Source: Ensifer canadensis
GTDB lineage: Bacteria > Pseudomonadota > Alphaproteobacteria > Rhizobiales > Rhizobiaceae
Direction of reading: 5' to 3'
Assembly (NCBI RefSeq): GCF_017488845.2
Contig: NZ_CP083370.1
Location: 3,473,501 to 3,537,500 of the forward strand
DNA length: 64,000 bases
The stretch's first letter is position 1. Each line of letters starts with the position of its first letter. The position numbers and the translations under genes were made by a program. The notes under the pieces were generated by a model that did no database searches, was not told the origin of the DNA, and saw only the letters and a program-made list of their open reading frames with translations. Below, piece after piece: positions 1 through 8,313 of this stretch.

Positions 1-26
1 TTCGCTGAAATCGAAGGCCTGAAGTT

Positions 27-632
27 ATGGAAAAGTTCGTCAAGCTCACCGGCGTCGCCGCTCCCCTCCCCGTCGTCAACGTCGACACGGACATGATCAT
101 TCCGAAGGATTACCTGAAGACGATCAAGCGCACCGGCCTCGGCACCGGACTTTTCGCCGAAGCGCGCTACAACGAGGACGGCTCGGTCAACCCGGATTTC
201 GTGCTCAACAAGCCCGCCTACCAGAACGCCAAGATCCTGGTCGCCGGCGACAACTTCGGCTGCGGCTCCTCGCGCGAGCACGCACCGTGGGCGCTTCTCG
301 ACTTCGGCATCCGCTGCGTGATCTCGACCTCGTTCGCCGACATCTTCTACAACAACTGTTTCAAGAACGGCATCCTGCCGATCGTCGTCAGCCCGGAGAA
401 CCTGGACAAGCTGATGGACGACGCCTCGCGCGGCTCCAACGCCATCCTCTCGGTCGACCTGGAATCCCAGGAAATTACTGGTCCGGACGGCGGCACGGTC
501 AAGTTCGAGGTCGATGCCTTCAAGCGCCACTGCCTGCTGAACGGCCTCGACGACATCGGCCTGACGCTGGAGAAGGCAACGGCCATCGACAGCTTCGAAA
601 AGTCGACCACCGCCTCGCGCCCCTGGGCGTGA
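27..632 (+). CDS. leuD: 3-isopropylmalate dehydratase small subunit
   Basis: Small subunit of isopropylmalate isomerase, which converts 2-isopropylmalate to 3-isopropylmalate in leucine synthesis with the Fe-S subunit LeuC. The 201 residues are typical of LeuD. The swivel-domain signature around residues 70-90 ([17 protein letters not shown]) is intact, and the N-terminal [14 protein letters not shown] stretch is family-typical. The Fe-S cysteines sit on LeuC, encoded about 25 kb away on the other strand, so the two subunits are not co-transcribed. Only 26 bases of upstream sequence lie in the window, so promoter and operon partners cannot be judged. The next gene starts 8 bases after the stop. 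Confidence 0.97.
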   Translation: MEKFVKLTGVAAPLPVVNVDTDMIIPKDYLKTIKRTGLGTGLFAEARYNEDGSVNPDFVLNKPAYQNAKILVAGDNFGCGSSREHAPWALLDFGIRCVISTSFADIFYNNCFKNGILPIVVSPENLDKLMDDASRGSNAILSVDLESQEITGPDGGTVKFEVDAFKRHCLLNGLDDIGLTLEKATAIDSFEKSTTASRPWA

Positions 633-640
633 GCGACGGG

Positions 641-1021
641 ATGACGCGCAAGCTCATCTCTTCCGGTTCGCCCTTCGAGAAGACGGCAGGCTATTCGCGT
701 GCCGTCGCCAAGGGCGACTGGTGTTTCGTCTCCGGCACCACCGGCTACGACTACGCCACCATGACCATGCCGGAAACGGTGGAAGAGCAGGCGCACAATT
801 GCCTGAAGACGATCGAGGGCGCGCTGAAAGAGGCGGGCTTCTCGCTCTTAGACGTGGTGCGCAATCACTACTACGTCACCGATGCCAGTTTCGCCGACCG
901 GGTTTTTCCGATCTTCGGCGAGATGTTCGGCGAAATCCGCCCTGCCGCCACCATGATCGTCTGCGATCTCATCCGCCCGGAAATGCTGATCGAGATCGAG
1001 GTTACCGCCTTCCGCGGCTGA
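641..1021 (+). CDS. RidA/YjgF-family protein (reactive imine deaminase-like)
   Basis: A 126-residue RidA-superfamily protein. The family hydrolyses reactive enamine/imine intermediates from PLP enzymes, although many subgroups lack the catalytic Arg and have unknown roles. Visible features are the N-terminal segment leading to FVSGTTG, the central helix, and the C-terminal IRPEMLIEIEVTAF strand. The usual RidA C-terminal Arg is replaced here by the IRPEMLIEIE context, so deaminase activity is uncertain. ATG at 641 gives the normal family length; an in-frame GTG at 629 would overlap the leuD stop. It probably shares a transcript with leuD. Confidence 0.85.
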   Translation: MTRKLISSGSPFEKTAGYSRAVAKGDWCFVSGTTGYDYATMTMPETVEEQAHNCLKTIEGALKEAGFSLLDVVRNHYYVTDASFADRVFPIFGEMFGEIRPAATMIVCDLIRPEMLIEIEVTAFRG

Positions 1022-1142
1022 CGTCTGACGGGTCGCAGCCAGCGGCAGTGACACCTGCACCGCTTATGCGCTACTGCAGAAGCATGACGACGGCCCTCGC
1101 CCGCAGGACCGTTTTCCGCATCACTATGACCGGAAGAAGCCC

Positions 1143-1982
1143 ATGCAATTCGAAGGCACCGCCGACTATATCGCCGACAAGGACCTGATGATCGCCGTCA
1201 ACGCCGCGATCCGGCTGGAACGGCCACTGCTCGTCAAGGGCGAGCCCGGCACCGGCAAGACCGAGCTTGCGCGGCAGGTTGCAGCTGCTCTGGGACTCGA
1301 CCTGATCGAATGGAACGTCAAGTCGACGACCAAGGCGCAGCAGGGACTTTACGAATATGACGCCGTCTCGCGCCTGCGCGACAGCCAGCTCGGCGACGAG
1401 CGCGTCAACGACGTCAAGAACTACATCCGCAAGGGCAAGCTTTGGCAGGCCTTCGAGGCCGGGAAGCGTGTGGTGCTCTTGATCGACGAAATCGACAAGG
1501 CCGACATCGAGTTTCCGAACGACCTGCTGCAGGAACTCGACCGGATGGAGTTCCACGTCTACGAGACCAACGAGACGATCCACGCCCGCCAGCGGCCGAT
1601 CGTCGTCATCACCTCCAACAACGAGAAGGAACTGCCGGACGCTTTTCTGCGCCGCTGCTTCTTCCACTATATCCGCTTTCCCGACGCAGACACGCTCGCC
1701 CGCATCGTCGAGGTGCACTATCCCGGCATCCGCAAGACGCTGCTTTCGGCAGCCCTTGCCGCCTTCTACGATATCCGCCAGGTGCCGGGGCTGAAGAAGA
1801 AGCCCTCGACCTCCGAAGCGCTCGACTGGATCCGCCTGCTCGTCGCCGACGAGATCGACCCGGCCGACCTGCGCGCCGATCCAAAGACCATGCTGCCGAA
1901 GCTGCACGGCGCGCTTCTCAAGAATGAGCAGGACGTCCACCTTTTCGAGCGCCTGGCCTTCATGGCACGCCGCGACGGATGA
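1143..1982 (+). CDS. MoxR-family AAA+ ATPase
   Basis: A 279-residue MoxR-type AAA+ ATPase, a putative chaperone for metal-cofactor insertion or protein-complex maturation, normally working with a von Willebrand A protein. Walker A is GEPGTGKT (residues 33-40), Walker B is LLIDEIDKAD (DEID at 115-118), and ITSNNEKELPDAFLRRC supplies sensor 1 and the arginine finger region. The likely VWA partner is the CoxE-like protein at 3706-4890, separated by a Nudix gene and metA. GAAG precedes the ATG. The 3' end overlaps the Nudix gene by 4 bases (ATGA), implying translational coupling. Confidence 0.93.
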   Translation: MQFEGTADYIADKDLMIAVNAAIRLERPLLVKGEPGTGKTELARQVAAALGLDLIEWNVKSTTKAQQGLYEYDAVSRLRDSQLGDERVNDVKNYIRKGKLWQAFEAGKRVVLLIDEIDKADIEFPNDLLQELDRMEFHVYETNETIHARQRPIVVITSNNEKELPDAFLRRCFFHYIRFPDADTLARIVEVHYPGIRKTLLSAALAAFYDIRQVPGLKKKPSTSEALDWIRLLVADEIDPADLRADPKTMLPKLHGALLKNEQDVHLFERLAFMARRDG

Positions 1983-2431
1983 GACCGGACGCCAACAAGG
2001 TCCTGATCTACGCCACCTGGCGAGGGCATCTGCTCGTCTTCGACGAGCCGGACTTTCCCGATGTAGATCTGCAGGTCCCGGGCGGCACGATAGAACCGGG
2101 AGAAAGCCCTGAAGCGGCGGCCTTCCGCGAATTTGTCGAGGAGACCGGGCTGACGCCGCCGCCGGCATTATTGCCATTTAAAACGCAGGACTATCACTTC
2201 ACGCAGAACGGCCGGAAAATCTGCCATCGCCGGCACTATTTCCATGGGCCGTTAGCCGGCGAACAAAAGGAACCCTGGCTGCACCGCGAAATGACGCCGG
2301 AGAGCGGTGGCCCGCCGATCCGCTTTCGCTTCTTCTGGCTCAGTCAGAGCGAGGCCGGCAAGCGGCTGGGATATGGCATGCAGAACGGTCTGGACTTGCT
2401 GCACCTAGCAACAGATTGCCCCTCACCCTAA
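1979..2431 (+). CDS. Nudix hydrolase
   Basis: A 150-residue Nudix-fold pyrophosphohydrolase. The Nudix box is complete from about residue 36: G, five residues, E42, seven residues, then REFVEETGL, giving the Mg2+-binding REUXEE core. Substrate cannot be deduced; it hydrolyses a nucleoside diphosphate linked to another moiety. The start overlaps the MoxR stop as ATGA, so it is the downstream gene of a two-gene unit. The coding sequence runs straight into a palindromic intergenic repeat at its 3' end, and the last residues (TDCPSP) come from the repeat edge, suggesting the element moved the stop codon. Confidence 0.9.
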   Translation: MRPDANKVLIYATWRGHLLVFDEPDFPDVDLQVPGGTIEPGESPEAAAFREFVEETGLTPPPALLPFKTQDYHFTQNGRKICHRRHYFHGPLAGEQKEPWLHREMTPESGGPPIRFRFFWLSQSEAGKRLGYGMQNGLDLLHLATDCPSP

Positions 2432-2577
2432 CCCTCTCCCCGCAAGCGGGGCGGGGGAACGCGGCGACCGCAACCTCATCACCTGCTGTAAGCCTGAAAG
2501 GGAGCCGAACGGCCGCGGCAATGTCCCTTCTCCCCGCCTGCGGGGAGAAGGTGGCGGCAGCCGGATGAGGGGCCAAC
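2408..2577. repeat. Rhizobial-type palindromic intergenic repeat
   Basis: The left edge reads CCCCTCACCCTAACCCTCTC followed by a CCCCGC-AA-GCGGGG hairpin. The right edge holds CCTTCTCCCCGC-CT-GCGGGGAGAAGG and ends GCCGGATGAGGGG, roughly the inverse of the left edge. The same vocabulary (CCCCTCAT, CTTCTCCCC, GGGGAGAAG, ATGAGGGG) recurs at 63152-63369. It resembles the mosaic intergenic elements known from Rhizobiaceae; assignment to a named family is from memory. It overlaps the last codons of the Nudix gene. Confidence 0.75.
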
Positions 2578-2632
2578 CCACACGAATCGTTTTTCATTGA
2601 CCCCCGCGGCCTTGCCGCGCTATCAAACAATC

Positions 2633-2684
2633 CGTGGTGATTTGGCCGGCCGGCTTGCAGCCACGTTAAACAAATCGCTAAAGG
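2633..2684 (+). promoter_or_regulatory. SAM-II riboswitch (metA leader)
   Basis: Matches the alphaproteobacterial SAM-II pseudoknot aptamer. A P1 stem pairs CGTGG (2633-2637) with CCACG (2661-2665). The loop carries GTGATTTG and CCGGCTTGCAG, followed by the A-rich TTAAA (2666-2670) and the conserved AAATCGCTAAAG (2672-2683) that forms the second pseudoknot arm. The aptamer ends about 80 bases before the metA start. S-adenosylmethionine binding is known to lower expression of methionine genes in this family. Confidence 0.93.
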
Positions 2685-2710
2685 GCCGAGGAAACGTGGA
2701 TTTTCCGAGG

Positions 2711-2742
2711 ACCGGTCGCGATCAATCGCCGCCGGTTTTTTT
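2711..2742 (+). terminator. Terminator-like hairpin between riboswitch and metA
   Basis: ACCGG (2711-2715) pairs with CCGGT (2732-2736), and inside it GCGAT (2718-2722) pairs with ATCGC (2725-2729). A run of seven T follows (2736-2742). It lies downstream of the SAM-II aptamer and 22 bases before the metA ATG, so it could be a transcriptional expression platform. Confidence 0.65.
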
Positions 2743-2764
2743 GTATTGATCGAGTGGAAGCCCC

Positions 2765-3691
2765 ATGCCCATCAAGATACCCGATACGCTGCCCGCATTC
2801 GAGACCCTCGCGACCGAGGGCGTGCGGGTGATGACCGAGACCGTGGCGATCCGTCAGGATATCCGCCCGCTCCAGATCGGGCTGCTGAACCTCATGCCGA
2901 ACAAGGTCAAGACCGAGATCCAGATGGCGCGCCTCATCGGCGCCTCGCCGCTGCAGGTCGAGCTGTCGCTGATCCGCATCGGCGCGCACCGCGCGAAGAA
3001 CACCTCCGAGGAACACCTGCTTGCCTTCTACGAGACCTGGGAGGAGGTGAAGGCCCGCAAGTTCGACGGCTTCATCATCACCGGCGCCCCGGTCGAAACG
3101 CTGGAATACGAGGACGTCACCTATTGGGACGAACTCAAGCGCATCCTCGACTGGACGACGACCAACGTGCATTCGACGCTGAACGTCTGCTGGGGCGCGA
3201 TGGCGGCGATCTATCATTTCCATGGCGTGCCGAAATATCCGCTGAAGGAGAAGGCTTTCGGCGTCTACCGCCACCAGAACCTGCAGCCCTCCTCCGTCTA
3301 TCTCAACGGCTTTTCCGACGATTTCGCCGTGCCGGTGTCGCGCTGGACCGAAGTGCGCCGCGCCGACATCGATGCGGTGCCCGACCTTGAGATCCTGATG
3401 GAATCGAAGGAGATGGGTGTGTGCCTCGTGCACGAGAAGAAGGGCAAGCGCCTCTACATGTTCAATCACGTAGAGTATGATTCCACTTCGCTATCGGACG
3501 AATATTTCCGGGATGTGGATGCGGGCGTACCGATCAAGATGCCGCATGACTACTTCCCGCACAATGATTCAACCCTGCCGCCGCAGAACCGCTGGCGCAG
3601 CCATGCGCATCTTTTCTTCGGCAACTGGATCAACGAGATGTACCAGACGACGCCCTACGAAATGGACCTGATCGGCAGGAACGAAAGCTAG
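2765..3691 (+). CDS. metA: Homoserine O-acetyltransferase (MetA type)
   Basis: Acylates the homoserine hydroxyl in the first committed step of methionine synthesis. At 308 residues it matches MetA. The catalytic cysteine is C142 in LNVCWGA and the oxyanion/substrate loop is [13 protein letters not shown]. Residue 111 is Glu; published work on MetA specificity links Glu111 to acetyl-CoA and Gly111 (as in E. coli) to succinyl-CoA, so acetyltransferase is the better call, by inference. A SAM-II riboswitch and terminator-like hairpin lie upstream, giving SAM feedback. The VWA gene follows 14 bases after the stop and may be read from the same transcript. Confidence 0.95.
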   Translation: MPIKIPDTLPAFETLATEGVRVMTETVAIRQDIRPLQIGLLNLMPNKVKTEIQMARLIGASPLQVELSLIRIGAHRAKNTSEEHLLAFYETWEEVKARKFDGFIITGAPVETLEYEDVTYWDELKRILDWTTTNVHSTLNVCWGAMAAIYHFHGVPKYPLKEKAFGVYRHQNLQPSSVYLNGFSDDFAVPVSRWTEVRRADIDAVPDLEILMESKEMGVCLVHEKKGKRLYMFNHVEYDSTSLSDEYFRDVDAGVPIKMPHDYFPHNDSTLPPQNRWRSHAHLFFGNWINEMYQTTPYEMDLIGRNES

Positions 3692-3705
3692 GGCCGGAGC
3701 CGCGG

Positions 3706-4890
3706 ATGTTCATCCCCTTCTTCCTCGAATTGAAGGCCGCGAAGATCCCGGTGACGCTCCGGGAATTCCTGTCCTTGATCGAGGGCATGGAGGCGGGCAT
3801 TGCCACCTTCGATATCGAGGCGTTCTATTTTCTCGCACGCACGGCATTGGTGAAGGATGAGCGCCATATCGACCGCTTCGACGGCGTATTCCGGCATTGT
3901 TTTTCCGGCCTTGAGGCCATCAATCCGCCAGACGAGTTCGCGCAGGGTGAAATCCCCGAAGAGTGGTTGCGCAAGCTTGCCGAAAAATATCTGACCGAGG
4001 AAGAGAAGCGCCTGGTCGAAAGCCTTGGCGGCTTCGAGACCCTGATGGAGACCTTGCGCCAGCGGCTCAGCGAACAGGAAGGGCGCCACCAGGGCGGCGC
4101 CAAATGGATCGGCACCGCCGGCACCTCACCCTTCGGCGCCTATGGCTACAATCCCGAAGGTGTGCGCATCGGCCAGGACGGCTCGCGGCACCGGCGCGCG
4201 GTCAAGGTGTGGGACCGGCGCGAATTCAGGGATTACGACGACACGGTCGAACTCGGCACGCGCAACATCAAGGTGGCGCTCAAACGGCTCAGGCGCTGGG
4301 TGCGCCAGGGTGCTGCCGACGAACTCGACCTCTCCGGCACGATCCGCGCCACCGCCGAGCACGGCTATCTCGATGTCGTCACCCGGCCGGAACGGCGCAA
4401 TGCTATCAAGCTCTTGATGTTCTTCGACGTCGGCGGTTCGATGGACGACCATATCCGCATCGTTGAGGAGCTGTTTTCGGCGGCACGCGGCGAATTCCGC
4501 CACATGGAGCACTTCTACTTCCACAATTGCGTCTACGAAGGCCTGTGGAAGGACAATCGCCGCCGGCGCGCCGACATCACCCGCACGGCGGAGCTGCTGC
4601 GCACCTTCGGCAGCGACTACCGCGCGATCTTCGTCGGCGACGCATCGATGAGCCCCTATGAGATCAGCCACCCCGGCGGTTCGGTCGAGCATTGGAACGA
4701 CGAGGCCGGCGGGCTCTGGCTCTCGCGTATCGCCGCCCATTTTCCCCGGTCTATCTGGCTCAATCCGGTTGCCGAGCAGCATTGGGGCTACACTCAGTCG
4801 ATCGGCATGATCAGGAGCCTCGTAGGCGGACGGATGTTTCCCTTGACGCTTGCCGGACTGCAGGACGCGACGAAACAACTATCACGCTGA
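3706..4890 (+). CDS. VWA domain-containing CoxE-like protein
   Basis: A 394-residue protein with an N-terminal helical region (1-130), an Arg-rich linker (160-205) and a C-terminal von Willebrand A domain. It belongs to the CoxE-like group that pairs with MoxR ATPases in metal-centre or complex maturation. The MIDAS motif reads DVGGSMDD (D241 to S245), so the usual DxSxS is DxGxS, which could alter metal binding. The C-terminal Trp- and His-rich segment resembles other CoxE-like proteins. The probable partner is the MoxR ATPase at 1143-1982. GGAG precedes the ATG at suitable distance. The target complex is unknown. Confidence 0.85.
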   Translation: MFIPFFLELKAAKIPVTLREFLSLIEGMEAGIATFDIEAFYFLARTALVKDERHIDRFDGVFRHCFSGLEAINPPDEFAQGEIPEEWLRKLAEKYLTEEEKRLVESLGGFETLMETLRQRLSEQEGRHQGGAKWIGTAGTSPFGAYGYNPEGVRIGQDGSRHRRAVKVWDRREFRDYDDTVELGTRNIKVALKRLRRWVRQGAADELDLSGTIRATAEHGYLDVVTRPERRNAIKLLMFFDVGGSMDDHIRIVEELFSAARGEFRHMEHFYFHNCVYEGLWKDNRRRRADITRTAELLRTFGSDYRAIFVGDASMSPYEISHPGGSVEHWNDEAGGLWLSRIAAHFPRSIWLNPVAEQHWGYTQSIGMIRSLVGGRMFPLTLAGLQDATKQLSR

Positions 4891-4981
4891 ATCTACCGCA
4901 GAAAATCTCGATTTCCGGTTGCCGATCCACCTGAAATGACGCAGGTTGCTTGTCGTGAGGACTGCATGTTTCCGTAAATCG

Positions 4982-5165
4982 TAGAGCATCCCGCTTTCAA
5001 GTGGAATCACTGAAAGCGGATAAGATGCTCTAGAATCAAAGTGCTAGAGCGTCCTTTGTGTGTTCATCTGAACGCACGGCGCTCTAGCCGATTTAAGGAT
5101 ACAACATGCAGCAGTTCTAGAGTGTACAGCGACCTTTGCGCGTCTGCTAAGACGCGCGGCGCTGT
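4982..5165 (+). repeat. Composite palindromic repeat cluster (copy A)
   Basis: Three palindromic units in tandem. 4982-5032 starts TAGAGCATC and ends GATGCTCTA with an internal CCGCTTTCA/TGAAAGCGG pairing. 5045-5087 is CTAGAGCGTCC... closing with GGCGCTCTAG. 5089-5165 is the recurrent element: GATTTAAGGATACAACATGCAGCAG, then a hairpin ACAGCGACC...GACGCGCGGCGCTGT. The last unit abuts the ribosome-binding region of the epimerase gene. Confidence 0.85.
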
Positions 5166-5178
5166 GGGGAGCCAGGCG

Positions 5179-6201
5179 ATGGACAAGCATGCGGATACGG
5201 AAATCTTCGGACACCTGCCATCGGGTGAGCCGGTTCATCGTGTCGTACTCTCCGGTGGTGGCCTTACTGCCTATATCCTCACCTGGGGCAGCGTGATCCA
5301 GGATCTGCGGCTGGATGGCCATGAGCCGCCGCTGGTGCTCGGGTTCACCGATCTCGAAAGCTATCTCGACCATTCCCCCTATTTTGGCGCGACGCCCGGC
5401 CGCTGCGCCAACCGTATTGGCGACGGTCGCTTCACGCTCGACGGCAAAACCTACCAGCTCGAATGCAATGAAAAAGGTGTGACCCACCTGCATGGCGGCA
5501 GCGACAACATCGGCAAGCGCAACTGGACGATCGTCAGCCACACACCGGACAGCGTCACGTTGGCGATCACCGACCCGGACGGCCGCGCCGGCTATCCCGG
5601 CAGCTGCCAGATCCGCTGCACCTACCAGCTCAAAGCCGGCGGCGTGCTCAGTGTCGTCTACGAGACGGAGACCGATCGGCCGACACTCGCCAATGTCTGC
5701 CAGCACAGCTATTTCAATCTCGATGGCGGCACGGACGCGCTTGGCCACGACATCATGATCGCCGCCGACCATTATCTGCCGACCAACGAGTTCCAGGTCC
5801 CGACGGGCGAAATCCGCCCGGTCGAAGGCACCGCCTTCGATCTCAGGGAAATGACCTCGCTCAAGCGCCAGACCGAGGGCGAACGCATCGCCTACGACCA
5901 CAATTTCTGCCTTTCGCCGGAGCGCATGGCAAAACACTCAGTCGCCTTTGCCCGCAGCCTCAATTCCGGCGTGACGATGGAAGTGCTGACGACCGAGGCT
6001 GGCGTCCAGCTCTATACCGGCTTCAAGCTCGACGTGCCGGTGCCCGGCCTCGAAGGACGCCGCTACGGCGCCTTTGCCGGTTTCTGCCTTGAAACCCAGG
6101 TGTGGCCGGACGCGGTCAATCACGAGGGCTTTCCGAACGCGGTTCTGCGCCCCGGCGAACTCCGCCGCCAGGAAACCGACTATGTCTTCATGAAGAGCTG
6201 A
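5179..6201 (+). CDS. Aldose 1-epimerase (galactose mutarotase)
   Basis: A 340-residue GalM-family enzyme interconverting alpha and beta anomers of aldohexoses. Family marks include NRIGDGRFTLDGKTYQL near residue 75, HLHGG, the catalytic His in CQHSYFNLDGG, and the catalytic Glu in GFCLETQVWPDAVNH near the C terminus. The frame stays open upstream to 5041, but that part is repeat sequence; ATG at 5179 follows GGGGAGCC and gives the usual family length. The physiological sugar is not evident. The gene stands alone between the repeat cluster and a tRNA gene on the other strand. Confidence 0.92.
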   Translation: MDKHADTEIFGHLPSGEPVHRVVLSGGGLTAYILTWGSVIQDLRLDGHEPPLVLGFTDLESYLDHSPYFGATPGRCANRIGDGRFTLDGKTYQLECNEKGVTHLHGGSDNIGKRNWTIVSHTPDSVTLAITDPDGRAGYPGSCQIRCTYQLKAGGVLSVVYETETDRPTLANVCQHSYFNLDGGTDALGHDIMIAADHYLPTNEFQVPTGEIRPVEGTAFDLREMTSLKRQTEGERIAYDHNFCLSPERMAKHSVAFARSLNSGVTMEVLTTEAGVQLYTGFKLDVPVPGLEGRRYGAFAGFCLETQVWPDAVNHEGFPNAVLRPGELRRQETDYVFMKS

Positions 6202-6313
6202 CAGGCGAGCGCATCGGCGCTGACAGCAGAGACAAGACGGCTGCTGCGTTTCGCCCGGGGCGAATGCATTGGCCGAAGCCAAAAGCATTTACAAGTAAAA
6301 TGGTTGGGAAAAT

Positions 6314-6388
6314 TGGAGCGGGTGAGGCGATTCGAACGCCCGACCCCAACCTTGGCAAGGTTGTGCTCTACCCCTGAGCTACACCCGC
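6314..6388 (-). tRNA. tRNA-Gly (anticodon GCC)
   Basis: Read on the minus strand, the acceptor arm GCGGGTG pairs with CACCCGC, the D arm is GCTCAGGGGTAGAGC, the anticodon stem CAACC/GGTTG holds the loop TTGCCAA (anticodon GCC), and the T loop is TTCGAAT. A discriminator T and CCA are encoded. The length is 75 bases. Confidence 0.97.
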
Positions 6389-6643
6389 TCATTACCTCGG
6401 TCCGGGGGTAGTCGGTGGACCGTGGGTGCCGCGCTGTCTTGCGGCGACGGGCGCTATATGGCCTAAGCGATTTTGGAATGCAACAGGGAAATGTCGAGAA
6501 AGCGAATATTTTTTGGAAGCCTCCCCGGGAAGCCCGCAAATGCCGCGTTTTCGCGCCGCGCCGCCGTCTCTGAGATTGCACGCCGCGGCCGTTCTCCCCT
6601 AAAGCAGACTGGAAAAAAACGGAGCGGCAGGAGAATCACCCTC

Positions 6644-7153
6644 ATGAACGAAGCGCAGCCGAAGACCGCGGACGAACTTTTCCGCTTTCTCGACGACCTC
6701 GGCATCGAACACAGCACCAAAAAACACGAGCCGGTGTTCACCGTGGCCGAATCGGTGGCATTGCGCGACGAAATCCCCGGCGGTCACACCAAGAACCTGT
6801 TCGTGAAGGACAAGAAGGACAACTACTTCCTTTTGACCGTAGAGGAACACGCGACCGTGGATCTGAAGACGGTACACCAGGTCATCGGTGCTGCGAGCAA
6901 GGTTTCCTTCGGCAAGCCGGAGAAGCTGATGGAATATCTCGGCGTCATCCCGGGAGCGGTGACCGCACTCGGCGCCATCAACGACACCGGCGGCAACGTC
7001 AAGGTGATCATCGACGAGGAATTGATGAAGTTCGATGTGATCAACTGCCACCCGCTTTCCAACGACGCGACGACCTCGATCGGCTCGAACGACCTGTTGC
7101 GCTTCATGGAAGCGACGGGACATGAACCGCTTGTCTTGAAAGTGACAGCCTGA
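6644..7153 (+). CDS. Prolyl-tRNA synthetase-associated (YbaK/ProX) deacylase
   Basis: A 169-residue stand-alone YbaK/INS-domain protein of the ProX/PrdX group, which hydrolyses Ala-tRNA(Pro) mischarged by prolyl-tRNA synthetase. Visible features are the N-terminal helical segment, HEPVFTVAES, GGHTKNLFVKDKK carrying the conserved Lys, and the C-terminal NCHPLSNDATTSI motif typical of ProX. ATG at 6644 has GCAGGAG about ten bases upstream and gives the family length, while the frame is open further 5'. It is followed by a thioredoxin-like gene after 58 bases. Confidence 0.9.
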   Translation: MNEAQPKTADELFRFLDDLGIEHSTKKHEPVFTVAESVALRDEIPGGHTKNLFVKDKKDNYFLLTVEEHATVDLKTVHQVIGAASKVSFGKPEKLMEYLGVIPGAVTALGAINDTGGNVKVIIDEELMKFDVINCHPLSNDATTSIGSNDLLRFMEATGHEPLVLKVTA

Positions 7154-7211
7154 CATACGATCTTTGGCGCGAATGCAGGAAGCCGGATCACGAACCGGCG
7201 AGGAGAGAAGA

Positions 7212-8189
7212 ATGACGGGCAACGACAATCCCTATGCAGGGTCCTTCGGCAACCAGATGACCGCTTCGGCTTCCTTCGGCGGCCAGCCGGCCGCGGCCGC
7301 CGCACCGGGCGGCGACCTGATCAAGGAAACGACGACCGCCAACTTCAGCAAGGACGTGCTGGACGCCTCGCGCCAGCAGCCTGTTCTCGTCGATTTCTGG
7401 GCGCCCTGGTGCGGACCATGCAAGCAGCTGACCCCCGTGATCGAAAAGGTCGTGACGGAAGCCGCCGGCCGCGTGAAGCTCGTCAAGATGAACATCGACG
7501 ACCATCCGTCGATCGCCGGCCAGCTCGGCATCCAGTCGATCCCCGCCGTCATCGCCTTCGTCGGTGGGCGACCGGTCGACGGTTTCATGGGTGCCGTGCC
7601 TGAAAGCCAGATCAAGCAATTCATCGAAAAGATCGCCGGCCCCGCCGTCGACGACAGCAAGGCCGAGATCGAGGCAGCACTTGCCGACGCCAAGGGGTTG
7701 CTCGAAGCGGGCGATGCCGAGAACGCCGCCGGGCTCTTCGGCGCCGTGCTGCAGGCAGACCCGGAGAATGTGGTGGCTATTGCCGGCATGGTCGATTGCA
7801 TGATCACGCTTGGCCAGATCGCCGAAGCGCGCGAAGCGCTTACGAGCCTGCCGGAAGATCTTGCCAAGGATGCCGGCATCAGCGCGATCGCCAAGAAGCT
7901 TGACCAGATCGAAGAAGCCCGCAAGCTCGGCGATCCGAACGCCCTGGAACAGCGGTTGGCGGCAAACCCTGACGACCATGAGGCGCGCATGATGCTCGCC
8001 AAGATCCGCAACGTGGAAGGCGACCGCAATGGCGCGGCCGACCACCTGCTGACGGTCATGAAGCGCGACCGGGCTTTCGACGACGATGGCGCACGGCGCG
8101 AGCTCGTCTCGTTCTTCGAAGTCTGGGGCCCGAAAGACCCGGCGACGATCGCCGCCCGCCGCAAGCTGTCGTCGATCCTCTTTTCCTGA
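7212..8189 (+). CDS. cnoX: Thioredoxin-TPR protein (CnoX/YbbN family)
   Basis: A 325-residue co-chaperone-type protein with a thioredoxin domain at about residues 40-150 and a TPR-like helical C-terminal half (165-325). The active site is WCGPC (C67, C70), so unlike E. coli YbbN it keeps both redox cysteines, as reported for alphaproteobacterial CnoX. The family protects substrates from overoxidation and hands them to GroEL or DnaK. The first 35 residues are low-complexity (Gly/Ala/Ser). ATG at 7212 follows GAGGAGAGAAG. Confidence 0.88.
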   Translation: MTGNDNPYAGSFGNQMTASASFGGQPAAAAAPGGDLIKETTTANFSKDVLDASRQQPVLVDFWAPWCGPCKQLTPVIEKVVTEAAGRVKLVKMNIDDHPSIAGQLGIQSIPAVIAFVGGRPVDGFMGAVPESQIKQFIEKIAGPAVDDSKAEIEAALADAKGLLEAGDAENAAGLFGAVLQADPENVVAIAGMVDCMITLGQIAEAREALTSLPEDLAKDAGISAIAKKLDQIEEARKLGDPNALEQRLAANPDDHEARMMLAKIRNVEGDRNGAADHLLTVMKRDRAFDDDGARRELVSFFEVWGPKDPATIAARRKLSSILFS

Positions 8190-8313
8190 GCAGAGCAGCA
8201 AGATCGGTGCGTTTTTCCCTTGAGATTTTCGAAGGGCGCACCATTTCTTGATCTGGTTGGCTATGCCTATGGGCGTGGCGGGGCAGAACCGGACATCTGC
8301 AAGGTCAATTGGA

